Source: a virus. Taken from it: a stretch of 21,466 nucleotides of DNA. Of the stretch, positions 1 through 7,849 are shown piece by piece. Both the position numbers and the translations under genes were made by a program. Location of the stretch: positions 1 through 21,466 of the IMG/VR virus record IMGVR_UViG_3300047477_000157, one strand, 5' to 3'. The notes beneath the pieces were generated by a model. That model was not told where the DNA came from. It did no database searches and saw only the letters and a program-made list of their open reading frames with translations. Every line of letters starts with the position of its first letter. The first letter of the stretch is position 1.

Positions 1-1400
1 TGCTGGCCCAAGTAGTGATGCCGGAAGTGTATCAGTTTCCGTTTCCTCCGATTCTGCTGGCGGTGTGGAGTTGGCTGATCGAGAAGGATCAGCCGCGCAC
101 ATTCCCAAAACTTGGATTAGGGCTTCCGCGAGGGTTCGCAAAAACTACCCTAATGAAGCTCTTCGTAGTGTGGATTATACTATTCTCCCGAAAGCAGTTC
201 ATCTTAGTTGTGTCAGCTACAGCGGAGCACGCTAATAACTTCCTAGCTGACGTGAAGGACATGCTCTCGCATGATAATATCCGCACAATCTTCGGAGATT
301 GGACGGCATTCGCAGAAAAGAACACTGAGAATTACACGAAATTCACATTCCGAGGCCGTAGCATCATTCTGAAGGGTGTAGGAACTGGAGGAACAGCGCG
401 CGGCCTGAACGTGAAACATCAGCGCCCGGATGTGATCATCCTAGAAGATGCGCAAACTCGGGAAGATGCGGATTCAGAGAAGCTCTCCCAAGAGCTCTAT
501 CGCTGGATCCTAGGCACCCTCGGTAAAGCGAAGTCTCCTTTCGGCGCCATGATGATCTTTGTGGCGAACATGTATCCCACCCCCTTTTCAATTCTCAAGT
601 GGATTAACAAGGACCCTAATTGGATTAAATTTATTGCTGCTGGATTACAATCAGATGGCACCTCTCTCTGGGAGGATCTTCAGCCAGCTGCCCAACTAAT
701 AGAAGAATATAAGGCAGATAGAGATGCAGGCCATCCTGAGATTTTTGCTGCAGAAGTTCTCAACGATGAGTCGGCTGCCAGAAACGTGCTCATTGATTTG
801 GACAAACTGCCAGCTTATCCATATTCGGATCATGATGTGGCTCTATACAAATTTGTAATCATTGATCCAGCTGGGCGCAAGCAGAAATCTGATGATACCG
901 CAATCGGATATTTCGAGTGCGTGGATCCTGCAATTCCAATTCTTCATGATATTCGCTCAGATGTAATGTCTCCGGGAGAGCAAGTTAAGACTGCAATTGA
1001 GCTTGCAATGGAGCATGGCTGCTATGCAATTGGTGTTGAATCTGTTGCGTATCAATCCTCCCTCCTATTCTGGATTGAGCATTTCATCAATGAACTTGGT
1101 ATCACAGGCATGAGATTTTTCGAGGTCCCCTCTGGGCGCCTGAAGAAAGAGCTTGGAATCATCAAGTGGCTTCAGATCTATCGTGCGGGAGAAGCATTTG
1201 TGCATCCCCGCGTGCGAGCGCAAGTTCATAATCAGATCCTCTCATTCGATCCAACTCGCACAGATAATGTGGATGATATCCTAGATGTGTGCAAGATGGC
1301 ACCTAAATTGATTGAGATTGCTGGCGGAGATTTGATGCCGCCAGATGTCCTTATTTCCACTGAGACTCCCGGGCGTCTGATCACAGACGGCTTCACTTAA
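1..1400 (+). CDS. terL: Phage terminase large subunit (TerL), 5' end outside window
   Basis: This is the packaging motor ATPase and nuclease that translocates DNA through the portal and cuts it. The frame enters at base 3 and has no upstream stop. The first Met codon (18) lacks a ribosome binding site, so the true start is probably outside the window. Numbered from that Met (460 residues), a Walker A-like GLPRGFAKTT lies at 35-44, a G-rich TARGLN segment at about 126-131, and Walker B DVIILED at 138-144. The RNase H-like nuclease domain starts near 278 with acidic residues D283 (IIDPAG), E341 (GVES) and D419/D420 (DDILD). Walker A lies closer to the N-terminus than I recall for T7 gp19 (about residue 58), which fits a loss of a few tens of residues. 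The gene is followed by the portal gene after 15 bases. No small terminase subunit is visible, so it probably lies upstream. Confidence 0.93.
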   Translation, partial: LAQVVMPEVYQFPFPPILLAVWSWLIEKDQPRTFPKLGLGLPRGFAKTTLMKLFVVWIILFSRKQFILVVSATAEHANNFLADVKDMLSHDNIRTIFGDWTAFAEKNTENYTKFTFRGRSIILKGVGTGGTARGLNVKHQRPDVIILEDAQTREDADSEKLSQELYRWILGTLGKAKSPFGAMMIFVANMYPTPFSILKWINKDPNWIKFIAAGLQSDGTSLWEDLQPAAQLIEEYKADRDAGHPEIFAAEVLNDESAARNVLIDLDKLPAYPYSDHDVALYKFVIIDPAGRKQKSDDTAIGYFECVDPAIPILHDIRSDVMSPGEQVKTAIELAMEHGCYAIGVESVAYQSSLLFWIEHFINELGITGMRFFEVPSGRLKKELGIIKWLQIYRAGEAFVHPRVRAQVHNQILSFDPTRTDNVDDILDVCKMAPKLIEIAGGDLMPPDVLISTETPGRLITDGFT

Positions 1401-1415
1401 TACAAAGGAATTGCA

Positions 1416-3395
1416 ATGGCAACAGTAATGATTACAAAAGACGCTCAGGCCAAGATTCTGGGATTCTGCAAGGAAGCGACAAAGAGCACACCACTTCGTG
1501 AGACTCTCCGCAGTCGCTTCCGTGAGATCGATAAGATCACAGCGCGGGAGCTGGATACTTCCACAGATACCCGCATGACGAAACTTCATAATCTCTCTGG
1601 AGACCCCACTAAGTTTCGTAATATCATCGCGCCGGTGATTTCTCCTAAGATTGAGAATGCAGTCACGTATCAGGCATCAGTGTTCTTAACTGGATCTCCG
1701 ATGATGGAAGTCCTTGGAGAGCCCGGATCTGCTGAAGCTGCTGAGCAAGTCACTGCGCTCTTGGAAGAGAATGCAGTGCATGGAGGTTGGGTTGCGGAGA
1801 TCATTAAATACTTCCGGGACTCTTTCCAATATAACATTGCCGCCGCTGAGGTAAGCTGGGAAAATCGCGCCACGTATGGCATTAAACAAACTCCCGATAA
1901 CGCCGCCGGATTCACCACCAATAGCTACAATTGGAGTGGAAATGCACTGCGCCATCTGGATATGTATAACACTACATGGGATACGCGAGTCCAGCCGCAT
2001 GAAGTCTCTACGAAAGGAGAGTACGCTGCGTATATTGAGTGCATCTCTCGCGTAGCTCTGAATACTCTCCTTCGAGAGCTTCCAGAATCTGGGAAACTTC
2101 CTAATGATGTGCGCGCACGCGAAAGCAACGCAGCCTCCAATCGCTACTACGTTCCTGATATCAATCCTGAGTTCTTCACTGATCTCGGGCTTAAGGGAGA
2201 TATTGATTGGCTCCAGATTGCAGGACTCTCGGACGGCGCCACAACAGCTGCATCTAACAAGTTCCGCTTCTCTGATTCCTACGAGAAATTCACAGTCTAT
2301 GGGCGCATTTGCCCAGCAGATCTGGGCATCACGAACACGGATTCTCCCAATACTCCGCAAATCTGGAAGTTCATCACAATCAACAATGATGTGCTGATCT
2401 ATGCGGAGCGCATGACGAACATGCACAACCGCATTCCAGTTCTTTTGTGTCAAGCGAAGGAATTTGGAAAGGGCCTGCAAACTCGCTCCACAGCAGAAGA
2501 TCTCGTGCCGATTCAATCCTGCGTCACGAGCCTGATAAATTCAGCAATCCAAGGGCGGCGTCGTGCTGTTGCAGATCGCGCAATCTATAATCCGCGTCTG
2601 ATCGATTCAGCGCATCTTATGGAGGACTCCGCAGTTGCGAAGATTCCACTTCGCCCATCTGCCACGCTGAATACAGTTCCATCTCAAGCGTATTTCCCAA
2701 TCCCCTTTAACGACTCTCTTGCATCCTCTCTTTCTGAGCTTCCTCTTTTCGCATCCTTCGCGGATCAGATCACAGGCCAGAATCCAGTGCGTTCTGGGCA
2801 GTTCGTGAAGGGGAATAAAACTAAGCAAGAGTTCGATACTGTGATGGGAAATGCGAATGGCCGCGATCAAGTCATGGCAATGCACTTTGAAGCTCGCTTC
2901 TTCACTCCCCTCAAGGAGATTGTTCTTGCGAACATTGTGCAATTCCAGAAGCCGCGCGCAGTTCCATCAGTAGATAGAAAGCGCTCTCTCGCAATCAATC
3001 CAGAGTCCATTCGTAACGCAGCTCTCACATTCAAGATCTCAGATGGCCTGATCCCATCTGATAAACTGATGGACACTGAATCCACAGCAGTTGCATTCCA
3101 GACTCTACAAGCACTTCCGAGTCTCGCAGCAGAATACAATGTAGGTGACATCTTTGCATATCTCATGCACCTGCGCGGCGCTGAGATTGACGAGTTCCGC
3201 AAGTCGCAAGAACAAAGAAATTATGAGCAAGCTCTTCAGCAATGGAGTCAGCTCGCTCAGTTTGCAATGGAGAAACAGCAGCAATTCAGCATCCCACAAC
3301 CCAAACCACAAGACTACGGAGTAAAGCCAGATGAGCCAAGCGGCACAAACCCCGGCGACGATGGAGGAACTTCTCCAGAGGGCGTTCAAGAATAA
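1416..3395 (+). CDS. Portal protein (head-tail connector)
   Basis: This is the dodecameric ring at the unique capsid vertex through which DNA enters and leaves. Start ATG 1416 follows AAAGGA at 1404-1409. The 659-residue length suits portals of podoviruses. The N-terminal third shows the usual portal pattern: a PVISPKIENAV helix near 73-83, a QASVFLTGSPMMEV stretch near 86-99, then an alpha segment leading to an RDSFQYNIAAAEVSW segment near 134-148. The C-terminal 60 or so residues are Q/P/G-rich and probably disordered. Position between terL and scaffold/capsid supports the call. The last 65 bases overlap the next gene in another frame. I recognise it by pattern and synteny, not by a diagnostic catalytic motif. 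Confidence 0.88.
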   Translation: MATVMITKDAQAKILGFCKEATKSTPLRETLRSRFREIDKITARELDTSTDTRMTKLHNLSGDPTKFRNIIAPVISPKIENAVTYQASVFLTGSPMMEVLGEPGSAEAAEQVTALLEENAVHGGWVAEIIKYFRDSFQYNIAAAEVSWENRATYGIKQTPDNAAGFTTNSYNWSGNALRHLDMYNTTWDTRVQPHEVSTKGEYAAYIECISRVALNTLLRELPESGKLPNDVRARESNAASNRYYVPDINPEFFTDLGLKGDIDWLQIAGLSDGATTAASNKFRFSDSYEKFTVYGRICPADLGITNTDSPNTPQIWKFITINNDVLIYAERMTNMHNRIPVLLCQAKEFGKGLQTRSTAEDLVPIQSCVTSLINSAIQGRRRAVADRAIYNPRLIDSAHLMEDSAVAKIPLRPSATLNTVPSQAYFPIPFNDSLASSLSELPLFASFADQITGQNPVRSGQFVKGNKTKQEFDTVMGNANGRDQVMAMHFEARFFTPLKEIVLANIVQFQKPRAVPSVDRKRSLAINPESIRNAALTFKISDGLIPSDKLMDTESTAVAFQTLQALPSLAAEYNVGDIFAYLMHLRGAEIDEFRKSQEQRNYEQALQQWSQLAQFAMEKQQQFSIPQPKPQDYGVKPDEPSGTNPGDDGGTSPEGVQE

Positions 3396-3555
3396 TCTTA
3401 CGCTCGATCAAGTTGCCACTCTCAAGATGCTCAAGCAAGATATTCTTGAGGTGGCATTTGTCAATCCAATCCAAGACCCTGTACAGTTCGCAATTGAGCG
3501 TGCGCACATGCAAGGTCAAGTATCCATCATTGATTTCATTCTCTCTCAGGAGTAA
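3331..3555 (+). CDS. Small protein overlapping the portal 3' end, function unknown
   Basis: This is a 74-residue protein that I do not recognise. It starts at ATG 3331 behind GGAG at 3318-3321 (spacer 9) and overlaps the end of the portal gene by 65 bases in a different frame. An internal ATG at 3361 has no ribosome binding site, so 3331 is preferred. The sequence looks helical and moderately charged (MEELLQRAFK, then KMLKQDILEVAF, ending VSIIDFILSQE), with no signal peptide or TM segment. Its stop overlaps the ribosome binding site of the scaffold candidate, so it is coupled to head genes. A role in head assembly or as a portal accessory is inference from position only. Confidence 0.72.
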   Translation: MSQAAQTPATMEELLQRAFKNNLTLDQVATLKMLKQDILEVAFVNPIQDPVQFAIERAHMQGQVSIIDFILSQE

Positions 3556-3561
3556 TTCCAA

Positions 3562-4266
3562 ATGTCCATCCTCGCATCTCTTGCAGCAAAATTCGGCCCG
3601 CAAACTTCTGCCCCAACTAAGGTAGAAGAGCCGATACCTAATAATGCTGCAAATACCCCACACGCAGCAGCTACCACCGCAGGCGCCGCAGAAGTTAATC
3701 CTCTGGATGCGCTTGGTGATATCTGGGCAAAGAATCCCTCCGCAGCAAGCGCCTCCGGTTCATCGTATCTTTCCCTGAAACCTGAGGATATCCAATCGCA
3801 AGCAAAGAACCTGAACTTCGGTTCTCTTGTAACTCCAGAGCATCAGTCTGCTATTGCAGGCGGTGGAGAAGGTGCAGCGAAAGCTGTTATCGAGCTTCTC
3901 AACACCCTCGGGCAGTCTGTCTTTGCAGCCTCTGCAATGCAGTCAGGAAACTTCGTCAATACTGGCCTTGGTAAGTTCAAGTCTGGCTTCGACGCAGATC
4001 TCCCCAATGTGCTCAAATCCCACCAAGCCGCTGATTCCCTCTTCGCACAGAATGACATTTTACAGAAGCCCGCAGTCGCGCCTGTTGCTAAGGCAGTGAT
4101 GGCGCAGCTTCAAACTCAATTCCCGGGAGCTTCTCAACAAGAACTGGTTGAAGCAACCAAGGAATATTTGCAGAACGCTTTCGGTGGGATTAACAAACCC
4201 GCAACCCCAGCGAAAGCAAAACAATCGCCCGATCAAATTGATTGGACATCTTTTCTCGACAATTAA
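3562..4266 (+). CDS. Putative head scaffolding protein
   Basis: This 234-residue protein lies between the portal and the major capsid protein, the usual place for the internal scaffold that shapes the procapsid and is then lost. Start ATG 3562 follows AGGAG at 3548-3552, which overlaps the preceding gene's stop. The composition fits a scaffold: an Ala/Pro/Gln-rich, low-complexity N-terminal third (about residues 10-70), a helical middle and C-terminal half with motifs such as EGAAKAVIELLNTL and QQELVEATKEYLQNAF, and a short tail ending in WTSFLDN that could contact capsid subunits. There are no Cys residues and no TM segment. I see no protease motif, so it does not look like a capsid maturation protease. 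The call rests on synteny and composition. Confidence 0.68.
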   Translation: MSILASLAAKFGPQTSAPTKVEEPIPNNAANTPHAAATTAGAAEVNPLDALGDIWAKNPSAASASGSSYLSLKPEDIQSQAKNLNFGSLVTPEHQSAIAGGGEGAAKAVIELLNTLGQSVFAASAMQSGNFVNTGLGKFKSGFDADLPNVLKSHQAADSLFAQNDILQKPAVAPVAKAVMAQLQTQFPGASQQELVEATKEYLQNAFGGINKPATPAKAKQSPDQIDWTSFLDN

Positions 4267-4276
4267 GGAGTAAGTT

Positions 4277-5521
4277 ATGGCCATCGTAAATGGTTTGTTC
4301 GGTACCGCTTCACTGCCTGCCGATTTCGCACAAAAATCTTTCGCAGCGATGCTGACGAAGTTCAAGCCGGGCGGAGGTAATGCCCAGTTGTTCGCAATGA
4401 CCTCTATGATCAAGGACGAGCCCGGTGTTGTAAATACCGAGCACGGCTACTGGTCAAAGGCAATGATCTTTCCGAGCGTGACTTTGAACGCAGCGGTCGC
4501 TGACGGCGTAGCTACCGCCCTCACAGTTGCCGATTCTTCGCAGATTCTGCCGAATACGATCCTTCGTAGCGCCGCAACTGGCGAGCATGTTCTGGTTACA
4601 GCAGTTCCTAACGGAACTTCCTTGACTGTTGTGCGCGCTTTCGGCTCGATTGCCGGTGCTGCAATTGGTAACACCACGAAACTGTACCAAGTTGGCACTG
4701 CATTCGAGGAAGGTTCGCAGCGTCCGTCTGCTCTGTCTATCACGCCGACGTTGATCAAGAACTACACGCAGATCTTCCGCAACTCGTGGATTCAAACTCG
4801 TACCGCAGCTCTCGTAGCTAAAGTTGCCGGTGGCGATTCTCTCTCTGAGTGCCGTGCAGATGCAATTGATATGCACGCCACGAACATTGAGACGGCGCTG
4901 ATCTTCGGGCAGAAATTTGCTGGCACTCGCAACGGTCAGCCAATCCGCACGATGGAGGGTCTTATTTCCATGATCGGCACGCTGGCGTATTACCCGCCAA
5001 GCTACGCTGCAACTAACACCACTACTCTCGGCGCAACAACTACGTATGATCAGCTGTTGGCTGCGATTGATCCTGTATTCAATCAGGTATCTTATGGTGG
5101 TGGCGGCGGTGATGGTTCGCGTGTTCTGTTCTGCGGCGCAACTGCAATCAACGTGATTCACGCTATCGGGCGCAAAGTTGGCACGTACCAACTGATGCCG
5201 GAAACTAACAGCTACGGCTTGCAGTTCTCCACAGTCAAGTTCCCGCGTGGCGTTCTGCGTTTGGTTGAGCACCCGTTGTTCAACACCAACAGCGACTGGA
5301 GCAAGATGGCGCTTTGCGTTGATCCTGCTGCATTCAGTGTTGGTTATCTTGGCGGCACCAAGACGCTGGTTCAGCAGTTTGATGCTGGCGGCAATGAAGT
5401 TAACCACGTTCCTGACAACGGCGCTGATTCCAGCGGTGGCACGTTCACCACTGAAATGACTTGCTTGAGCAAGAACGTTCCTGCAAACGCTGTGCTTTAC
5501 AACTTCACGGCAGCTGCGTAA
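4277..5521 (+). CDS. Major capsid protein, HK97 fold, SU10-like family
   Basis: This is the main shell protein of the icosahedral head (414 residues). ATG 4277 has a strong AAGGAG at 4265-4270. Residues 1-65 look like the N-arm and extended loop base (NAQLFAMTSMI, GYWSKAMIFPS). Residues about 66-140 form a beta-rich inserted domain with TGEHVLVTAV and TSLTVVRAFG. After EEGSQRPS comes KNYTQIFRNSWIQTRTA, a stretch typical of the SU10 major capsid family (DUF5309). A helical spine follows (SECRADAIDMHATNIETALIFGQ in two halves, residues about 189-212), then a G-rich loop YGGGGGDGS and a beta-rich C-terminus. Codon use differs from its neighbours: all 12 Arg codons are CGT or CGC, as expected for a highly expressed gene. 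A terminator-like hairpin follows. Confidence 0.9.
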   Translation: MAIVNGLFGTASLPADFAQKSFAAMLTKFKPGGGNAQLFAMTSMIKDEPGVVNTEHGYWSKAMIFPSVTLNAAVADGVATALTVADSSQILPNTILRSAATGEHVLVTAVPNGTSLTVVRAFGSIAGAAIGNTTKLYQVGTAFEEGSQRPSALSITPTLIKNYTQIFRNSWIQTRTAALVAKVAGGDSLSECRADAIDMHATNIETALIFGQKFAGTRNGQPIRTMEGLISMIGTLAYYPPSYAATNTTTLGATTTYDQLLAAIDPVFNQVSYGGGGGDGSRVLFCGATAINVIHAIGRKVGTYQLMPETNSYGLQFSTVKFPRGVLRLVEHPLFNTNSDWSKMALCVDPAAFSVGYLGGTKTLVQQFDAGGNEVNHVPDNGADSSGGTFTTEMTCLSKNVPANAVLYNFTAAA

Positions 5522-5536
5522 TCTCATCTCACCATT

Positions 5537-5566
5537 ATAGGAACCTCTCGATTGAGAGGTTCCTAT
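5537..5566 (+). terminator. Terminator-like hairpin after the capsid gene
   Basis: A perfect 13-bp stem (5537-5549 paired with 5554-5566) with a GATT loop lies 16 bases after the capsid stop and 25 bases before the next start. The downstream tract is T-rich but interrupted (ATTCTCTAATCT), so termination is probably partial. It separates the head genes from the tail genes and could give a surplus of capsid transcript, similar in position to the terminator after the T7 capsid gene. It could instead be an RNase processing site or a 3' stabilising structure. Confidence 0.75.
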
Positions 5567-5590
5567 TCTCTAATCTAAGGAACCAATATC

Positions 5591-5887
5591 ATGGCCAAGA
5601 AACTTGCTGTTCGCTGCGCTGATGCCGCAGGCCACTATGGCGAATTTACATCACAGAATAACTGGATTCTCTTCGGAACTGCGGCTGCGCGAGATGCCTT
5701 CATGGCTGAATTCTCTTGCTCTGGGCGCGTCTGGATTGATCCGCAGCAGAACGAGATTGACGAGATTGAGCTTCTTCCGCAAGAAGGCCAAGTCGTGAAT
5801 CTGAAAGATAAGGTCGCTGCATTGGAAGCTGCTCTTGAGGCCGCAAACGCTGGCACGAAACAAGCGCCGGCAGCTGCATCCAAATAA
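5591..5887 (+). CDS. Small protein with C-terminal coiled coil, function unknown
   Basis: This is a 98-residue protein, first after the capsid terminator. ATG 5591 follows AAGGA at 5577-5581. The N-terminal about 65 residues look like a small globular domain (LAVRCADAAG, WILFGTAAARDAFMAEF, VWIDPQQNEIDEIELL). Residues about 67-88 form a short heptad-like helix (VVNLKDKVAALEAALEAA), followed by an Ala/Pro-rich tail. No signal peptide, Cys motif or TM is present. It could be a minor head or neck protein because it sits between the capsid and adaptor genes. I do not recognise a family. Confidence 0.75.
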   Translation: MAKKLAVRCADAAGHYGEFTSQNNWILFGTAAARDAFMAEFSCSGRVWIDPQQNEIDEIELLPQEGQVVNLKDKVAALEAALEAANAGTKQAPAAASK

Positions 5888-5910
5888 CCTTCTGAAAGGT
5901 GGGCATTTCC

Positions 5911-6501
5911 ATGACGCTAGCTGAATTAGTCCTCGCAGTGCATGACATCACGAACCGTCCGGATTTGCCCACAGTTGCGCTTTCCGGCATTCGCTCAGCA
6001 ACAATTGCGGCGCACACATCTGAGGATTATCCTAAAGATATTGTCGAGCGCGCGATCGCTATGCCGGTGGTTGATTATGTGCACTCTCTGATGTACTTAG
6101 ATAGATTTCCTCGGTTCAGGCGATTTGCGTATATCAGGAATTACGCAGACTCAACTCCGGGAGATCATATCCGCTCAATCTCTCCATTCGCCACTAAGGA
6201 TGGATACGGACTTGAGCGCACGAATGTGTATTACCTAGCAGGGGATACTGTGCAAATTCGCACAGCGCAAGAGACTGACCAATTCCTCATGGGCGCGTAT
6301 GTTATTCCTGACGTAACAGAGGCTGGTTACGACTCGTGGATCGCAAGAGAGTTTCCTTTTGCTATCATCCACGCGGCCGCTGCGTTTGTTCTTAGGCGCA
6401 TTGGATTTGCTGAGGAAGCTGCGTATCAGGCAAGGGAAGCGCAAGCGCAAATGCAGTCGCTAGTAACCAATATCTTCGAGGGGTTGGATTATGTCAACTA
6501 A
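5911..6501 (+). CDS. Putative head-tail adaptor (T7 tail tubular protein A-like)
   Basis: This 196-residue protein probably forms the ring joining portal to nozzle. I chose ATG 5911 because GAAAGGTG at 5894-5901 is well spaced from it; a GTG at 5899 in the same frame lies inside that site. The length equals that of T7 gp11. The pattern fits the adaptor family: an N-terminal helical segment (TLAELVLAVHDI, KDIVERAIAMPVVDYV), a central beta part (NVYYLAGDTVQIRT, FLMGAYVIPDV), and a C-terminal helix pair (FAIIHAAAAFVLRRIG, EEAAYQAREAQAQMQSLV). It is followed by fibre-like genes with an 11-base overlap. The family call is by fold-like pattern and position, without a diagnostic motif. Confidence 0.66.
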   Translation: MTLAELVLAVHDITNRPDLPTVALSGIRSATIAAHTSEDYPKDIVERAIAMPVVDYVHSLMYLDRFPRFRRFAYIRNYADSTPGDHIRSISPFATKDGYGLERTNVYYLAGDTVQIRTAQETDQFLMGAYVIPDVTEAGYDSWIAREFPFAIIHAAAAFVLRRIGFAEEAAYQAREAQAQMQSLVTNIFEGLDYVN

Positions 6502-7294
6502 TGTGTGGGCCGCAGGCTCGGCAGTTCAGAAGATTGTGCGCGCCACGGATGCGCAGAACTTCACATTTAATTCAGAGGATGGTCCTTCATTTATTCTTCC
6601 AACCGTGGCGTTCCCTACAGTTGCGGAACTCACTGTGGACGTTGATGGCCTGATTCAAACATCTCCAGATAACTTTGGTTATGTGGTGGCAGAGCGCAGG
6701 CTTACTTTTGCTGCTGATTTGCCTCCCGGCCTGAAAGTACATGTAGCTGCGAGAGGCAAATCAGAGATCGAAGTTCCTCAGAGTACTTTGAGCGCCAGCC
6801 CGTTGGGGCAGCTTCTGATCGCTTCCTCGGATATTGAGGGGATGCACTCGATCCTCGGATTGGGGACGATAGTCTCTGCGAATGCAGAGGATGTGCAAGC
6901 TGCGCTAAGATTCCAAGATGATGGATCTCCGGTAGCGGGCACTGACACAATTAACTTTGTTGGCGCTGGCGTAAATGTTGCGAATGTGGCTGGTGCGGTT
7001 GTAGTTACCATTCCCGGCGGGCTTGCGGCACCTGCGCATCTCACAGCTAACACCACGCTCGCATCGAATGCAAGGTACTCATACAGCGCTGGGGCGCTTA
7101 CGCTTACGCTTCCTGCTGCGCCTGTCAATGGTGATGAGGTGATTATCTACAATACCGGCAGCCTGTTAACTACGGTTGTCGAGCGCAATGGGAAGACGAT
7201 CATGGGGCTGGCGCAGGACATGACGCTAGATATAGCGAACCGAAAGTACCTGTTCGAGTATCTATCTGCGTCAGGTGATTGGAGGCTGTCATGA
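6491..7294 (+). CDS. Putative tail fibre / appendage protein with T7-fibre-like N-terminal domain
   Basis: This 267-residue protein overlaps the adaptor gene by 11 bases, with GAGGGG at 6478-6483 as ribosome binding site. Residues about 22-88 (FTFNSEDGPSF, AELTVDVDGLIQ, RRLTFAADLPPGLKVHV) resemble the beta-rich virion-anchoring domain at the N-terminus of T7-type tail fibres, with its conserved pattern of TV-x-hDG then LTF then PPxG. The middle (residues about 115-175) is rich in Asn, Val and Gly. The C-terminal 90 residues resemble a beta domain common in phage fibres (LTLPAAPVNGDEVIIYN, KYLFEYLSASGDW). It probably anchors or forms an appendage on the tail. It could also be an adaptor for the fibre genes that follow. 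Confidence 0.62.
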   Translation: MSTNVWAAGSAVQKIVRATDAQNFTFNSEDGPSFILPTVAFPTVAELTVDVDGLIQTSPDNFGYVVAERRLTFAADLPPGLKVHVAARGKSEIEVPQSTLSASPLGQLLIASSDIEGMHSILGLGTIVSANAEDVQAALRFQDDGSPVAGTDTINFVGAGVNVANVAGAVVVTIPGGLAAPAHLTANTTLASNARYSYSAGALTLTLPAAPVNGDEVIIYNTGSLLTTVVERNGKTIMGLAQDMTLDIANRKYLFEYLSASGDWRLS

Positions 7295-7848
7295 GTAACG
7301 CATCCACATTCCTAGGGAGCGGCGCTGCAATCAAGAGCGTTCAGCGGGGGACGATTTCAAGTACAGCCTACCCTGCAACAGCAACGGTGACCGCGGTAGA
7401 TACGACGCGCTCCGTCATACGGATAACTGATCTTGTTGCAGGGCTATATGGCGTCAACTTCAGCGCTAGAGTGGAACTTACGAATTCCACTACCGTATCA
7501 ATGCTCAACGCAATGGGCAGCGCGCTAATGGGCGCTGCCGTAACCGCAGGGTGGGAATTGGTTGAATACGCTGTACCGATTAAGTCAATTCAGCAAGTGG
7601 CAGTAACAATGGCATCTAAGGCTCAAGGGAATTTCGTCGATACTGCGATCACAGCTATCGACCTTAGCAAAACGATTGTCGAGTTCCGGGGATATTCTGG
7701 CGGTGGAGAGAACAACGAAGCCAATACCACTGGTCGCATGCTGCGTGGATATCTCACATCAAGTACGAACCTGCGCGTTGTTAATAGAGCCTCTGCCACC
7801 ACACCCGGCGGGCTAATCGGGCATTTCACTATTGTGGAGTTCTTCTAA
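7291..7848 (+). CDS. Hypothetical virion-associated protein in the fibre gene cluster
   Basis: This 185-residue protein starts at ATG 7291, with GGAGG at 7281-7285. The start overlaps the previous stop (ATGA), so translation is coupled; an in-frame TTG at 7279 is less likely. It is beta-rich with many Ser, Thr and Val residues and no Cys. Notable stretches are AAIKSVQRGTISS near residues 12-24, LVAGLYGVNFSARVEL, and a GYSGGGENNEANTTGRM loop. There is no signal peptide or TM. Placement between two fibre candidates suggests a structural or fibre-linked role. I do not recognise a named family, so the function is inferred from context only. Confidence 0.7.
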   Translation: MSNASTFLGSGAAIKSVQRGTISSTAYPATATVTAVDTTRSVIRITDLVAGLYGVNFSARVELTNSTTVSMLNAMGSALMGAAVTAGWELVEYAVPIKSIQQVAVTMASKAQGNFVDTAITAIDLSKTIVEFRGYSGGGENNEANTTGRMLRGYLTSSTNLRVVNRASATTPGGLIGHFTIVEFF

Positions 7849-7849
7849 T

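Noticed and set aside
1374-1389. 6-bp stem with ATCA loop at the end of the terminase gene
   Set aside because: It is too short to exceed chance and has no T tract, so I do not call a terminator.
1686-2516. 276-codon minus-strand open frame opposite the portal gene
   Set aside because: It is antisense to a clear structural gene, with biased composition and no supporting start signal.
3331-3395. Programmed frameshift joining the portal to the small downstream gene
   Set aside because: No convincing slippery heptamer is seen in the overlap, and the small gene has its own GGAG and ATG.
4454-5527. Long minus-strand open frame (357 codons) opposite the capsid gene
   Set aside because: It is a shadow of the capsid codons, Cys/Arg/Ser-rich, without a ribosome binding site or family-like sequence.
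5522-5590. Sigma-70 or phage-polymerase promoter in the gap after the capsid gene
   Set aside because: I could not find a paired -35/-10 with proper spacing, nor a motif repeated elsewhere in the window.
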